A stretch of 64,000 nucleotides of DNA from Promethearchaeota archaeon (GTDB lineage Archaea; Asgardarchaeota; Lokiarchaeia; Sigyniarchaeales; SOKP01): the NCBI GenBank assembly GCA_019058445.1, contig JAHPZA010000009.1:186001-250000 (forward strand). The letters are read 5' to 3'. The notes beneath the pieces were generated by a model. That model did no database searches, was not told the DNA's origin, and saw nothing but the letters and a program-made list of their open reading frames with translations. Shown piece after piece: positions 34,916-43,064 of the stretch. Every line of letters begins with the position of its first letter. The first letter of the stretch is position 1. Position numbers and translations under genes: made by a program.

Positions 34916-35794
34916 ATGAAGTTATCTGAAAATAAAGATGAGGAAGACTTTGAAGTTATATCTGAAGTATCGATTGATGATGATAAATATGATAGGCAAA
35001 AACGAATTGTAGGATGGGATCAAAGCAAAATATCGAACGCTACAGTAATGGTTGTTGGAGCTGGGGCAACGGGTAATGAACTGATCAAGAATTTAGTATT
35101 AACTGGAATCGGAAAACTAATTTTAATCGACTATGATACAATAAACATCTCTAATCTTAATCGATGCGTATTATTTGACAAAAAAAGTGCTAAAAAACAA
35201 GAGTATAAAGTAGACGTAGTGAAAAAGGCGGTAAAAAATTTAGGAGAAACAGAAATAGTTGCACTAAAGGAAGATTTAAATGATATTGATAAAGATTTCT
35301 ATAAAAAGTCTGATGTGATATGTTCTTGCGTAGACAATATTGAAGCTCGACTCCAATCAAATAATTATGCCTATTACTACGGAATTCCTTTCATAGATTC
35401 TGGGATAGATGAATTTTACGGAACGGTTCAGGCAGTCTATTCTGAAGTTAAGGATGCTGCCTGTATGCAATGTGGTGTTTCAGGTATGGATTTGGATCTT
35501 ATGTGGCAAAAATATTCCTGCACTGGTCAGGAGATTGAATCTGAAAATGGGGAAACTATCGGGAAAATGGCAACTCTTATCACCACCACTGCTATTATTG
35601 GGGGTATACAATCTCAACAAGTAATAAAATTCTTACTGGGATTAGATTATTTTAAAAAAACTGGAAAATGGAATCCAAATATTGGAGAACCTTTAATTGG
35701 TAAGCAACTTAACTATAATGGCTTAACCAATTCATTTGAAATTATAAACAAGATAAAAAATGAAGAATGTTGGGTGTGCTCTTATAAAAAGTAA
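34916..35794 (+). CDS. E1-like ubiquitin-activating enzyme (ThiF/UBA fold)
   Basis: This is a Rossmann-type adenylation domain: 'VVGAGATGNELIKNLVLTGIG' (about 47-66), the acidic strand 'LIDYDTINISNLNR' (Asp72, Arg83 arginine finger), 'VICSCVDNIEARL' and 'IDSGIDEFYG'. Two CxxC pairs (Cys183/186 and Cys285/288) form the structural zinc site of E1/MoeB proteins. A candidate catalytic cysteine is Cys202 in 'YSCTGQE', matching the Cys-Thr of E1 enzymes. At 292 aa it is a single-domain E1 lacking the large Cys and ubiquitin-fold domains of eukaryotes. It activates the Gly-Gly terminus with ATP and passes it to the E2 encoded next. Confidence 0.9.
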   Translation: MKLSENKDEEDFEVISEVSIDDDKYDRQKRIVGWDQSKISNATVMVVGAGATGNELIKNLVLTGIGKLILIDYDTINISNLNRCVLFDKKSAKKQEYKVDVVKKAVKNLGETEIVALKEDLNDIDKDFYKKSDVICSCVDNIEARLQSNNYAYYYGIPFIDSGIDEFYGTVQAVYSEVKDAACMQCGVSGMDLDLMWQKYSCTGQEIESENGETIGKMATLITTTAIIGGIQSQQVIKFLLGLDYFKKTGKWNPNIGEPLIGKQLNYNGLTNSFEIINKIKNEECWVCSYKK

Positions 35795-35926
35795 ATATTT
35801 TTTTATATAATAGACCAAAATCAAAATAATATAAAGTTATTATTATAAACGAAAAAAATATATTTTTTAATATAAATTGTCATTATTAATAAAACAAATG
35901 GGTTAGGAATTAAAGAGGGTAATCAT

Positions 35927-36508
35927 ATGAGTCCAGAACTACCTCAAGAGATATGGAAAGACAGGCTCGAAAATGAGATTAAAGGATTAAGGAACTTAGC
36001 TGTTATTGAAGAAAATTCAATTATCAGAGAAGAAAACAGCATAGAGATAATGATTGATATTAAGGCTCTAGGGTTTGAATATGTAAAAGATAGTGAGGGG
36101 ATTGATTTAGTTCCGAAATGGAACCATCGAGTATTTTTAAAAATAAATAGAAGTTTTCCCTATCCAGGTGGTATTGATTTTGCTTGGTATTCTGATATAT
36201 TTCATCCTAATATTCATCCAGTTGAGTTATCTACTTCCGATCAACCTGGTACGGGGTACATATGTTTAAATGTGTTAAAGAAATGGTCCCGATTATCTGA
36301 TTTAGAAACAACGGTGAAAGCACTGAAATTGCTTGTAGAAAATCCAAATCCAGATGATCCATTGAATTATCCAATCTGCGGAGAGGCGGCTGAATTTTTC
36401 AAACAAAATACTATGGATGAGCTAAAAGTACAATATAATATTAAGGAGGAAGAAGAAAAAAAAGAAACTACAGAAGAATCTGATGATATTATTATTATTG
36501 ATGATTAA
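35927..36508 (+). CDS. E2-like ubiquitin-conjugating enzyme
   Basis: The UBC fold is visible in order: an N-terminal helix, 'INRSFPYPGG' (the FPxxPP-like strand), 'FHPNIHP' with the HPN motif (93-95), the catalytic cysteine Cys113 in 'GTGYICLNVL', 'KKWS' (W120), and 'ENPNPDDPLN' (139-147). The C-terminal 30 residues form an acidic tail (EEEEKK...DDIIIIDD). A Shine-Dalgarno 'gagggtaat' precedes the ATG. The order JAMM-E1-E2 with short gaps indicates one functional module. This is a true E2 rather than a UEV, since the cysteine is kept. It should transfer the modifier from E1 to a target or E3. Confidence 0.9.
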   Translation: MSPELPQEIWKDRLENEIKGLRNLAVIEENSIIREENSIEIMIDIKALGFEYVKDSEGIDLVPKWNHRVFLKINRSFPYPGGIDFAWYSDIFHPNIHPVELSTSDQPGTGYICLNVLKKWSRLSDLETTVKALKLLVENPNPDDPLNYPICGEAAEFFKQNTMDELKVQYNIKEEEEKKETTEESDDIIIIDD

Positions 36509-36571
36509 AATAGTGTTTTATATCTAATTTACTTAAAATATCGTAAAAATAAGGAAAAAAAGAGGGTATTT

Positions 36572-36826
36572 TTATCCTCCTACTACTCTAGCCCATAATG
36601 CTAGTTTGTCATTTTCTTTTAAGCCAAATTTATGAATGGCATCCTTAACTGTAATATTGGTAGGTAATTCTTGACCATTAAGGACTAATGTGTAAGAGCG
36701 CTGCTCAACTGAAATGATGCCCATATGTTTTATTATGATATCCACGATTTTCTCGATTATATGATGCTCTTTGACATCCAATTTAATTAATTTGCCAGTT
36801 CGGCTATCTTCTACGGAAATTTTCAT
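36572..36826 (-). CDS. Ubiquitin-like modifier ending in Gly-Gly
   Basis: This is an 84-residue beta-grasp protein: the initial hairpin 'MKISVEDSRTGKLIKLDV', a helix 'IIEKIVDIIIKHMG', then 'YTLVLNGQELP', 'TVKDAIHKFGLKENDKLAL' and the C-terminal 'ARVVGG'. The Gly-Gly is exposed directly before the stop, so no protease maturation is needed. It is encoded on the strand opposite to E1/E2, 63 bp past the E2 stop, and follows three RING-like membrane genes on its own strand. It is the only candidate modifier in the locus. The surface equivalent of ubiquitin Ile44 is not assignable by eye. Confidence 0.9.
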   Translation of the reverse strand: MKISVEDSRTGKLIKLDVKEHHIIEKIVDIIIKHMGIISVEQRSYTLVLNGQELPTNITVKDAIHKFGLKENDKLALWARVVGG

Positions 36827-37017
36827 GATTTTTACCCTTGATAATATTTTTTTACCAAACTTATTTTGGATTAATAGTTCTTGATTCCGATTCTATTTAT
36901 TAATTAACAAATAGTGTTAAGATATATATTAATTTTGATGATATACTCAAAACTAATTTTTAAGATTTTAAAATCCAGATCTTATTACAAATTGTTGACA
37001 GATTGTATTTATTCAAT

Positions 37018-38127
37018 TTATTTTGGAGTCTTTTTTTTGTACTTTGGTGTTTTTTTTGGAGGTATTTGAGATATATCAACAGGAATCTCAGTATCTTCCT
37101 CCTTAGACTGGTTTATCGGCCTGGATTTATCTATCGCTCCTAAACAACCCCAACACATATTATCAAGTTGAATTAACTCATTCGCACAATTTTTACAATA
37201 GAGAGATTTACATTCCGGACAAATATATATGCTAGTAAAGCCAATCTGAAGTGTCTTACAAACGATACAGAGCGTTTGGTCTCGATAATATTGTATATCT
37301 TCTTTTGAGAGATCATCCGGTCGTGAGTATGAAAGCGTTTGAATTAAGGTAATTTTAGGGCTTTCAAATGATTGGCGCTCTTTTAATGGCTCATTTTTAA
37401 GTTCAACACGTTCCTCTTTAATACTTAAATAAAATAAAATCCCTCCACTAATCATAATATATCTAATAGTTATTAAAGTAATATCGGGTAAAATAATCAA
37501 AACGTCTAATGACCCAACTCCGAAAAATAAAATAATAGCGAAGAAAAGGAATAACAGTTTTTTTCTTACAACACCTGAAGATTTAATACTCTGGCTCAAC
37601 AATATTATCTCTCCAACGAGTAATGCAGGAAATAAAGTCATTGATAGCAAAAAAAAGAGAGGAGACCATTCAATAAGAGTATTATCTATTAAATTTTCAC
37701 CTGACTTATTGGGATATTGGAAATTAATTGAATTAAAGGGATCTGTAAAGAGAAAAAATTCAAAAATTACACATAAAACAAAAATATAGATTAATAATAT
37801 TCGTTTTAGATGAGGATTAAGATCTGGAAATATAATGTCGGCTAAAAGATAGAACATAAAAACTAAAGGACCAAACCACATGTAAGTCAAAATACCATGC
37901 AATCCATAACTATTATCCAGATTTTTACCGGTTATGAGTATTAGCATAAAATCTAAAAATAAACCCAGAAATAGCAAACTGATAAAAATTACAATCAGCC
38001 CAACCAAAAAGAGATATTTAGAATTCGTTTTTCTTGACCGATAAATACTGATAACCCCCCACAATATCCCTAAAATTACCCAGACGATTACAGTTATTCC
38101 ATTGATCAAACCTAGTAAGGAAATCAT
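37018..38127 (-). CDS. Multi-TM protein with C-terminal RING-like zinc finger (candidate E3), copy 1
   Basis: Seven or so hydrophobic helices fill residues 5-235. After a linker ('SYSRPDDLSKEDIQYYRDQT'), the C-terminus has C-x2-C...C-x2-C-x4-C-x2-C...C-x2-C: 'CIVC', 'CPECKSLYCKNC', 'CWGC' (about 287-325). This eight-cysteine treble-clef/RING-like finger resembles small RING proteins of archaeal ubiquitin loci. A Lys/Pro tail follows. It ends 190 bp before the ubiquitin-like gene on the same strand and follows paralogue 2 by 14 bp. A membrane-embedded E3 ligase is the natural inference; direct E2 binding is unproven. Confidence 0.75.
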   Translation of the reverse strand: MISLLGLINGITVIVWVILGILWGVISIYRSRKTNSKYLFLVGLIVIFISLLFLGLFLDFMLILITGKNLDNSYGLHGILTYMWFGPLVFMFYLLADIIFPDLNPHLKRILLIYIFVLCVIFEFFLFTDPFNSINFQYPNKSGENLIDNTLIEWSPLFFLLSMTLFPALLVGEIILLSQSIKSSGVVRKKLLFLFFAIILFFGVGSLDVLIILPDITLITIRYIMISGGILFYLSIKEERVELKNEPLKERQSFESPKITLIQTLSYSRPDDLSKEDIQYYRDQTLCIVCKTLQIGFTSIYICPECKSLYCKNCANELIQLDNMCWGCLGAIDKSRPINQSKEEDTEIPVDISQIPPKKTPKYKKKTPK

Positions 38128-38141
38128 AATAAAACCATATT

Positions 38142-39227
38142 TTATTGTTTATTCTTTTTTTTTTTAGGTTTATGTTTAGACTGAGAGGAGTCTATAACAA
38201 TATTCTCATCTTCTTGTTTAATAGGGCTAATGGGTTTTGAGTCATCTATAGGTCCGGAGCAAACCCAACACATATTTTCTAATTTTATTAATTCTTGTGC
38301 ACATTTTTCACAGTATATAGATTTACATTGAGGACAAATGAACACATCGTTAAACCCCAACATTTTAGCTTTACAAATTATGCAAAGCGTTTGTTCTCGA
38401 AAGTATTGTATGTCCTGATCTGAAAGGTCATCTGGTCTTGAATATGACTCAAGAGTTGTCAGTAATGAAATTTTTGGCCCCTCAAATTCTGATTTTTCAA
38501 TTTTACTTGTTGAGATTTCAACTTTCTCTTCTCTTATTCCGAAGTAAAAAACTATGGCACAGCTTAACTCTCCTATCCTTAGGAAAATAACATAAATACC
38601 AGGAGCAGTTAAAATATCTATTGCACCTAAAGTAAGAAACGCTATAAATGCATATGATAAAATAATAAACTTTTTTCTAAGGATTCCAGTCGTTTGAATC
38701 CCTATCACAAAAAATCCGATTCCAAACAATATAAAGGCTGATATAAATATAAAACTAAGAACTACAAAAATTATTGTACCATAAACCAAACTAGAATGAA
38801 TAATTCCACCATCCAGTGTTGTGTATGATATTTTAAATGAATCTACTGGATCTAAAAAAAGTAATATTTCAAATACAATACTCAAAACAAGAAAAATTGG
38901 TAAAATATACCATTTTTTCTCGGGAATCGTAACCTCAAAAATAATATACATTCCTAATATAATGGTAGGGCCAATCCAGATATACGTAAGAAGCGAGAAT
39001 AATCCGAAAGAATTATCCATATTACTTCCTGTTATGATAAGTGTTAAGAAGTCCAATATAGTGGCAAGATAGATTTGACTCAAAAATAAAATAATAAGGC
39101 CAAAATAATCTAAGATTTTCGCTTCCGTTTTTGTTGCTTTATACAGGGCATATAATCCCGTAATCACTCCTAAAGCATAATTTCCAATTGTGATGACCCC
39201 CTCAAGTAATACAAAGGACGATATCAT
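38142..39227 (-). CDS. Multi-TM RING-like protein (candidate E3), copy 2
   Basis: This is a close paralogue of the 37018 gene with the same seven-helix N-terminal part ('TGLYALYKATKTEAKIL', 'LTLIITGSNMDNSFG') and finger 'CIICK', 'CPQCKSIYCEKC', 'CWVC'. The pre-finger linker 'SYSRPDDLSDQDIQYFREQT' is nearly identical, suggesting it is functionally important, perhaps for contact with E2 or the modifier. The start lies about 130 bp after the end of copy 3, and the stop is 14 bp before copy 1, so copies 2 and 1 are almost certainly co-transcribed. Confidence 0.75.
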   Translation of the reverse strand: MISSFVLLEGVITIGNYALGVITGLYALYKATKTEAKILDYFGLIILFLSQIYLATILDFLTLIITGSNMDNSFGLFSLLTYIWIGPTIILGMYIIFEVTIPEKKWYILPIFLVLSIVFEILLFLDPVDSFKISYTTLDGGIIHSSLVYGTIIFVVLSFIFISAFILFGIGFFVIGIQTTGILRKKFIILSYAFIAFLTLGAIDILTAPGIYVIFLRIGELSCAIVFYFGIREEKVEISTSKIEKSEFEGPKISLLTTLESYSRPDDLSDQDIQYFREQTLCIICKAKMLGFNDVFICPQCKSIYCEKCAQELIKLENMCWVCSGPIDDSKPISPIKQEDENIVIDSSQSKHKPKKKKNKQ

Positions 39228-39358
39228 TGATTTTCTCTCGTTTCGCGGAGTTTACCTTATTTTTCACTCCTATTGATTGTACTTAAGTTAATAATCTTAT
39301 TCAACATAAAAATATTATTTCTAAATCAATAATTCATATTGTTCTTCAGTTCAATAGA

Positions 39359-40402
39359 TTATTTCTTTTTCGCGGATTTAAAATCTTCTATTTCCTTTCT
39401 TTTAGGTGTTTTTATAGGTTTATTTTTATCGATAGCATTATTACATATCCAACATGCGTTCTCCAAATTAATCAGTGAACGAGCACACTTTTCACAATAT
39501 AAAGCTTTACAATCTGGACAAATATAAGTAAAACCTAACGCTTTTCCTTTGCAAACTAAACATATTGTTTGTTCTCTATAAAAAGTCACTTCTTCATCTG
39601 AAAGATGCTCATCGGTTAATTCTGTAAGCCTTTCTATTAAAGTGATATCTGCATCTTCGCCTATGGCCTGCTTATCAGATATTTCAACCGTTTTAATCTT
39701 TTCCTCCCTTAAGCCAAAATACCAAAACCATGAGCTACTTAGCATGCCAATTCTAACTAAAAATAGCCCAATTCCGGGGGATGTTAATGAATCTAATGCT
39801 CCTGCTGAAGCAAACATAATCCACCCTAACGAGAGATAAATAAATTTCCTCTTAATTATGCCGGTCGATTGAAAACTTTTATATAAAAATCCAAAACCAT
39901 TGAAGATCAACGCAGAGAGTAAGAAAAAGGCAATTAAGATAAATGTTGGAGAAGATCTATTGAAATTCACATCAATTATATCTTCTCCAGGATTAGTAGG
40001 GAGTCTAAAAATAAAAGAATTATTTATATCTAGAAATAAAAACAATTCAAAAACAATTCCTATAATAGTATATATCAATACGATAAGCTTTTTTTTCTCA
40101 GGAAGAAGAATTTCGGCTCCTAAATAAAAACCGAAAATTACCGCTGGAGCAACCCACATATAACATAAAATGGCATATAGCTGGTAAGGTTTTAAATTCT
40201 CTCCGGTAATTATAATAGCTATAAAATCAATAAATTGGCCCAAATACAAAAGACTGACAAAAATTGTTAATATTCCTGTATATAATAAAAGCTTGGCATT
40301 CGATTGTTTAGATTTATATATAAAATACAGTCCAAATATGCAACCAGAAATAACTACACCCGATCCTGTAAGGCTATTTAGCCATCCAATAGGAGAAAGC
40401 AT
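39359..40402 (-). CDS. Multi-TM RING-like protein (candidate E3), copy 3
   Basis: Same architecture: an N-terminal membrane domain ('GCIFGLYFIYKSKQSNAKLL', 'IAIIITGENLKPYQLYA'), a helical linker 'LTDEHLSDEEVTFYREQ', and finger 'CLVCK', 'CPDCKALYCEKC', 'CWIC', then a short basic tail. It is the first of three tandem copies leading to the ubiquitin-like gene. Sequence divergence in the membrane part but conservation of the finger spacing argues for selection on the finger. It most resembles the finger-less copy at 43065 in the membrane domain. Confidence 0.75.
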   Translation of the reverse strand: MLSPIGWLNSLTGSGVVISGCIFGLYFIYKSKQSNAKLLLYTGILTIFVSLLYLGQFIDFIAIIITGENLKPYQLYAILCYMWVAPAVIFGFYLGAEILLPEKKKLIVLIYTIIGIVFELFLFLDINNSFIFRLPTNPGEDIIDVNFNRSSPTFILIAFFLLSALIFNGFGFLYKSFQSTGIIKRKFIYLSLGWIMFASAGALDSLTSPGIGLFLVRIGMLSSSWFWYFGLREEKIKTVEISDKQAIGEDADITLIERLTELTDEHLSDEEVTFYREQTICLVCKGKALGFTYICPDCKALYCEKCARSLINLENACWICNNAIDKNKPIKTPKRKEIEDFKSAKKK

Positions 40403-40589
40403 CTAGAAATTCAGCCTCCATAAAGATTTTTAACAAAATATTATTGAATTGGAAATCTCTTATTAAATCTTAAAATAATATAATTTAATTTAATATAATC
40501 TTCTTTTAGTTCTAAGATTTAAAAAGATTATTGACCTAAATGTAGAAAATTTGTTATTATAGCTATTACTATTGGAATGGAAAATAGAA

Positions 40590-40751
40590 CTAGTCAATTT
40601 TTATCCAATGCCTACATACTTTACATTGGAGTATTTTAATGAATGCTTTCGAATTTTTTATCGCAAGCAACCTCTCAACCATTACACTACCGCACTTATC
40701 ACATCTATCCAATAATATCTTGGTCTGAGACTTTGTTTTTTGTGCGGCCAT
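40590..40751 (-). CDS. Small zinc-ribbon protein (53 aa)
   Basis: The frame runs from ATG 40751 to TAG 40590: MAAQKTKSQTKILLDRCDKC, then GSVMVERLLAIKN...IKILQCKVCRHWIKID. The two CxxC knuckles (CDKC and CKVC), 23 residues apart, form a clear rubredoxin/zinc-ribbon pattern with a basic N-terminus. It is well above chance for so short a frame. It lies just upstream of the RING-like gene tandem on the same strand, so an accessory role in the locus is possible, but no family name can be given. Confidence 0.6.
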   Translation of the reverse strand: MAAQKTKSQTKILLDRCDKCGSVMVERLLAIKNSKAFIKILQCKVCRHWIKID

Positions 40752-40965
40752 AGCATTCAACTTCCGTGAACTAACTAAATATTTTTTAAAAAATTCGATT
40801 TTGTATGTTTTTATACCTAGAGTATATAAAAATAATAGGTCTCCATTTATTTAAATGTTTGTTTGATCAAAGAATTTGTAAATTTTAGCGGTTAAATCGT
40901 AAAGAAATTTGCCTTATTTAACCGACATATTCTTTTAGCACAGATTACTTAATCGTATTGGATTA

Positions 40966-41254
40966 ATATTACCTCTATTCTCTATTTTATTGGATTTTTA
41001 TATTCATAATTTTTTAATGCTCTCTTACGGTAAACTATCATAAACATTTTATTCAGGACTGGCACCATAACACATAAGATCAAATCAATTAAGATTACTT
41101 GTGTAAAATCTAAACGAATTAATTCTATATCCTCATCATCACCATGCTTAATCACAGTCTCTGCTCTCTCGGAATCCTCGTTAAAATTATTCAATAAGCT
41201 ATTATTCATACGTATGATATAAAAATCCAATAAAATAGAGAATAGAGGTAATAT
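40966..41254. repeat. Perfect 38 bp inverted repeat flanking a small gene
   Basis: Arm 1 (40966-41003) and arm 2 (41217-41254) are exact reverse complements over 38 bp, each containing 'cctctattctctattttatt', with 213 bp between them. The small gene B (40982-41209) lies almost entirely between the arms, with its stop codon inside arm 1; arm 2 lies inside the end of gene A. Because the arms are identical, inversion would leave gene B's coding sequence complete but on the other strand, and would change only gene A's last residues. No flanking target duplication is evident. Confidence 0.75.
40982..41209 (-). CDS. Small single-TM protein inside the inverted repeat (gene B)
   Basis: I choose the ATG at 41209, which overlaps the TAA of gene A (ATGAATAA arrangement). 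The product is 75 aa: an acidic N-terminal part ('NNFNEDSERAETVIKHGDDE'), one membrane helix ('VILIDLILCVMVPVL') and a basic tail ending YEYKNPIK, whose last codons and TAG lie in repeat arm 1. A longer in-frame extension to a TTG at 41296 runs through arm 2 but overlaps gene A in another frame. No family is recognised. Confidence 0.45.
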   Translation of the reverse strand: MNNSLLNNFNEDSERAETVIKHGDDEDIELIRLDFTQVILIDLILCVMVPVLNKMFMIVYRKRALKNYEYKNPIK

Positions 41255-41453
41255 ACTCCTCCTCGGGATACTGTCGTCCCAGTTGGAAGGTCTCAAGTAA
41301 AGTACGCAATTGATCTTTTCGGACCAAAAGATATAAATACACTAAAACTACTACAAGCAATCCAAGAAATGCGATAAAACTAAATAAAAGAGAAATAGCA
41401 CTGGCTATGATAAACTCAAAAAACATCATCCTACAGTATAATTTTAAATCCAT
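41202..41453 (-). CDS. Small two-TM protein (gene A, 83 aa)
   Basis: A strongly hydrophobic N-terminal half (about residues 9-45) gives one or two membrane helices. A basic segment ('VRKDQLRTLLETFQLGRQYP') and a short hydrophobic end ('ITSILYFIGFLYHTYE') encoded by repeat arm 2 follow. It lies 44 bp after the RecA-fold gene and overlaps gene B by 8 bases, so the three could be one transcript. No family is recognised. A and B could alternatively be two halves of a frameshifted gene. Confidence 0.45.
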   Translation of the reverse strand: MDLKLYCRMMFFEFIIASAISLLFSFIAFLGLLVVVLVYLYLLVRKDQLRTLLETFQLGRQYPEEEYITSILYFIGFLYHTYE

Positions 41454-41497
41454 ATTTCTCCCAAATATTAAAAGCGTGTTTAATAATTTGACTATTC

Positions 41498-42229
41498 TTA
41501 ATGGGCTTCATCATCTAAATTAAACCAGCAATCTATTGTAGCGTTTTTGGTACGCTTTAACGTTAATCTTTTAGGATTCCGGGGTTTCCAACGTAATCGC
41601 CTATCTTCTGGAAGATCAGGATGTTTAATAAGGATATACTCAATATATCGCTCCCCATCGTTTATCAATACCAAGACAAATTTGGACGAAAAAGGAACTT
41701 TGTCGCTTTCTATGTTAAAAGTAGTATCTTTACTTAAAGGATGAGTTAATATAAAAATCGGAGCTGATTTGATCAGTATTTCATTGAGCCCTTCTATCAC
41801 TTGGATTTGTTCCTCAAGAGTTTTTTTCTCGCTGCTCTGAAACAAGATATTTATGCCTGAGACCATGACCATCTTGAAATGTTCAAGCTTGGCAAGTCGA
41901 TTCTCAAACAGCTCGATCATTTGATCATATGTGCCCACGCAGGCAATAATGATGTTTTCTAAGACTTTTGTTGGGGAAAGCTTTTGGGTGACAGCATATT
42001 TGCTTACTTTGTTGGGATTAAACCGATTATTCCCATCAATAAACACAACTTTTGTTTTCCCGCTAGGATTGCTAGAATCCAACGATATCTGAGCTTTCAC
42101 AGCAGTTTTTAACAGAATATTTGATGTTACCCTTTTATCTCCGAATAGTAAATATGTTAAATCTTTCTGAAATCCTCCGCCTAATAATTCATCGAGCGTA
42201 TTATCTCCACTTGATATAAAGTTTACCAT
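41498..42229 (-). CDS. RadB/KaiC-like RecA-fold protein with degenerate Walker A
   Basis: The N-terminus matches RadA/RadB-type proteins: 'ISSGDNTLDELLGGGFQKDLTYLLFGDK'. The P-loop that should read GxxxxGKT/S is 'FGDKRVTSN', lacking the glycine-lysine pair. Later elements ('KVVFIDGNN', 'KMVMVSGIN', 'PIFILTHPL') follow the RecA-fold strands. Loss of the P-loop lysine suggests a non-hydrolysing adaptor rather than an ATPase. Length (243 aa) is like RadB. It lies between the RING-like genes and their fourth paralogue, on the same strand. Confidence 0.6.
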   Translation of the reverse strand: MVNFISSGDNTLDELLGGGFQKDLTYLLFGDKRVTSNILLKTAVKAQISLDSSNPSGKTKVVFIDGNNRFNPNKVSKYAVTQKLSPTKVLENIIIACVGTYDQMIELFENRLAKLEHFKMVMVSGINILFQSSEKKTLEEQIQVIEGLNEILIKSAPIFILTHPLSKDTTFNIESDKVPFSSKFVLVLINDGERYIEYILIKHPDLPEDRRLRWKPRNPKRLTLKRTKNATIDCWFNLDDEAH

Positions 42230-42513
42230 AACCTAGTAGAATTTTGTCCTTTTTTTCTAAATTATTTTAGGTGGTCTAATAATTTAAATTTTTTTCATAA
42301 TCACACAACAGAATCTAATGTTAATTTATATCCCTCGGATAGAATCTACCGTTGATGTTCTATAAGAAAATCAAAGTAGTTTTTTATGAAATTAAGAATT
42401 ATTATCCTTTAGTAAGGTGAGAAAAAACGGATTTTAAAGAAGCTTTAGATACCCTAGGTGAAGAAATAAGTCGTAATTCAGTTTTTATAAGCGAAGTTAT
42501 AGAAACTCTGAAT

Positions 42514-42984
42514 TTGAATAAGAATATGAAAATTTTAGATATTGGAACAGGTCGAGGAACAATGGCAATCATGCTTGCCCTAAAAGGATATCATGTCATT
42601 ACAGGGGAACCAGAGGGTCATGACTGGGCAGACTGGCGTAGTTCAGCGAAAAAAGTAGGTGTTGAAAATTTAATCACTTTTAAACATCTAAACGCGGAGC
42701 AATTACCATTTTCTAATTCGGAATTTGATGCGATTTTTGTGTATGTCTCCTTTCACCATATAAATGATAAAATTTCTGCTTTAAAAGAGTTTTTTCGGGT
42801 GGCTAAACAACATGGAATTATAGTTATATTCGAACTTACTCCCGAAGGTGTTGAGGAAGTTCGGATGTCATTTCCTTCTCATGCGAACGCAGTAGATCCC
42901 AGAGATTACACAAAAAACACGTCATATTCTTTGAATATAATTGAGCATGGCAATATAAATGCCTATATTTATAAAAAGAGTTAA
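42514..42984 (+). CDS. Class I SAM-dependent methyltransferase (start uncertain, probable frameshift)
   Basis: Motif I is 'ILDIGTGRGTMAIML', motif II-like 'HVITGEPEG', and the post-I strand 'FDAIFVYVSFHHI' with 'LKEFFRVAKQHGIIVIFEL' is typical of small-molecule methyltransferases. The first ATG (42514) leaves almost no sequence before motif I. In-frame codons upstream (42423-42513) encode a proper helix ('FKEALDTLGEEISRNSVF') but lack a start. A GTG at 42417 would supply it if one T of the TTTT run at 42432-42435 were absent. So either a frameshift, a sequencing error or a non-AUG start. The substrate is unknown. Confidence 0.65.
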   Translation: MNKNMKILDIGTGRGTMAIMLALKGYHVITGEPEGHDWADWRSSAKKVGVENLITFKHLNAEQLPFSNSEFDAIFVYVSFHHINDKISALKEFFRVAKQHGIIVIFELTPEGVEEVRMSFPSHANAVDPRDYTKNTSYSLNIIEHGNINAYIYKKS

Positions 42985-43064
42985 AAAAAAATTTATGGAT
43001 ATAAGACATTTTTGTTTTAATTCGTCAATAGTTTCCCTTTTTCAATTAATGTAATTATAAGTTT

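Noticed and set aside
40982..41296. Long version of gene B from the TTG at 41296
   Set aside because: It would overlap gene A in another frame for about 90 bases. The ATG at 41209, overlapping gene A's stop, is a more ordinary arrangement.
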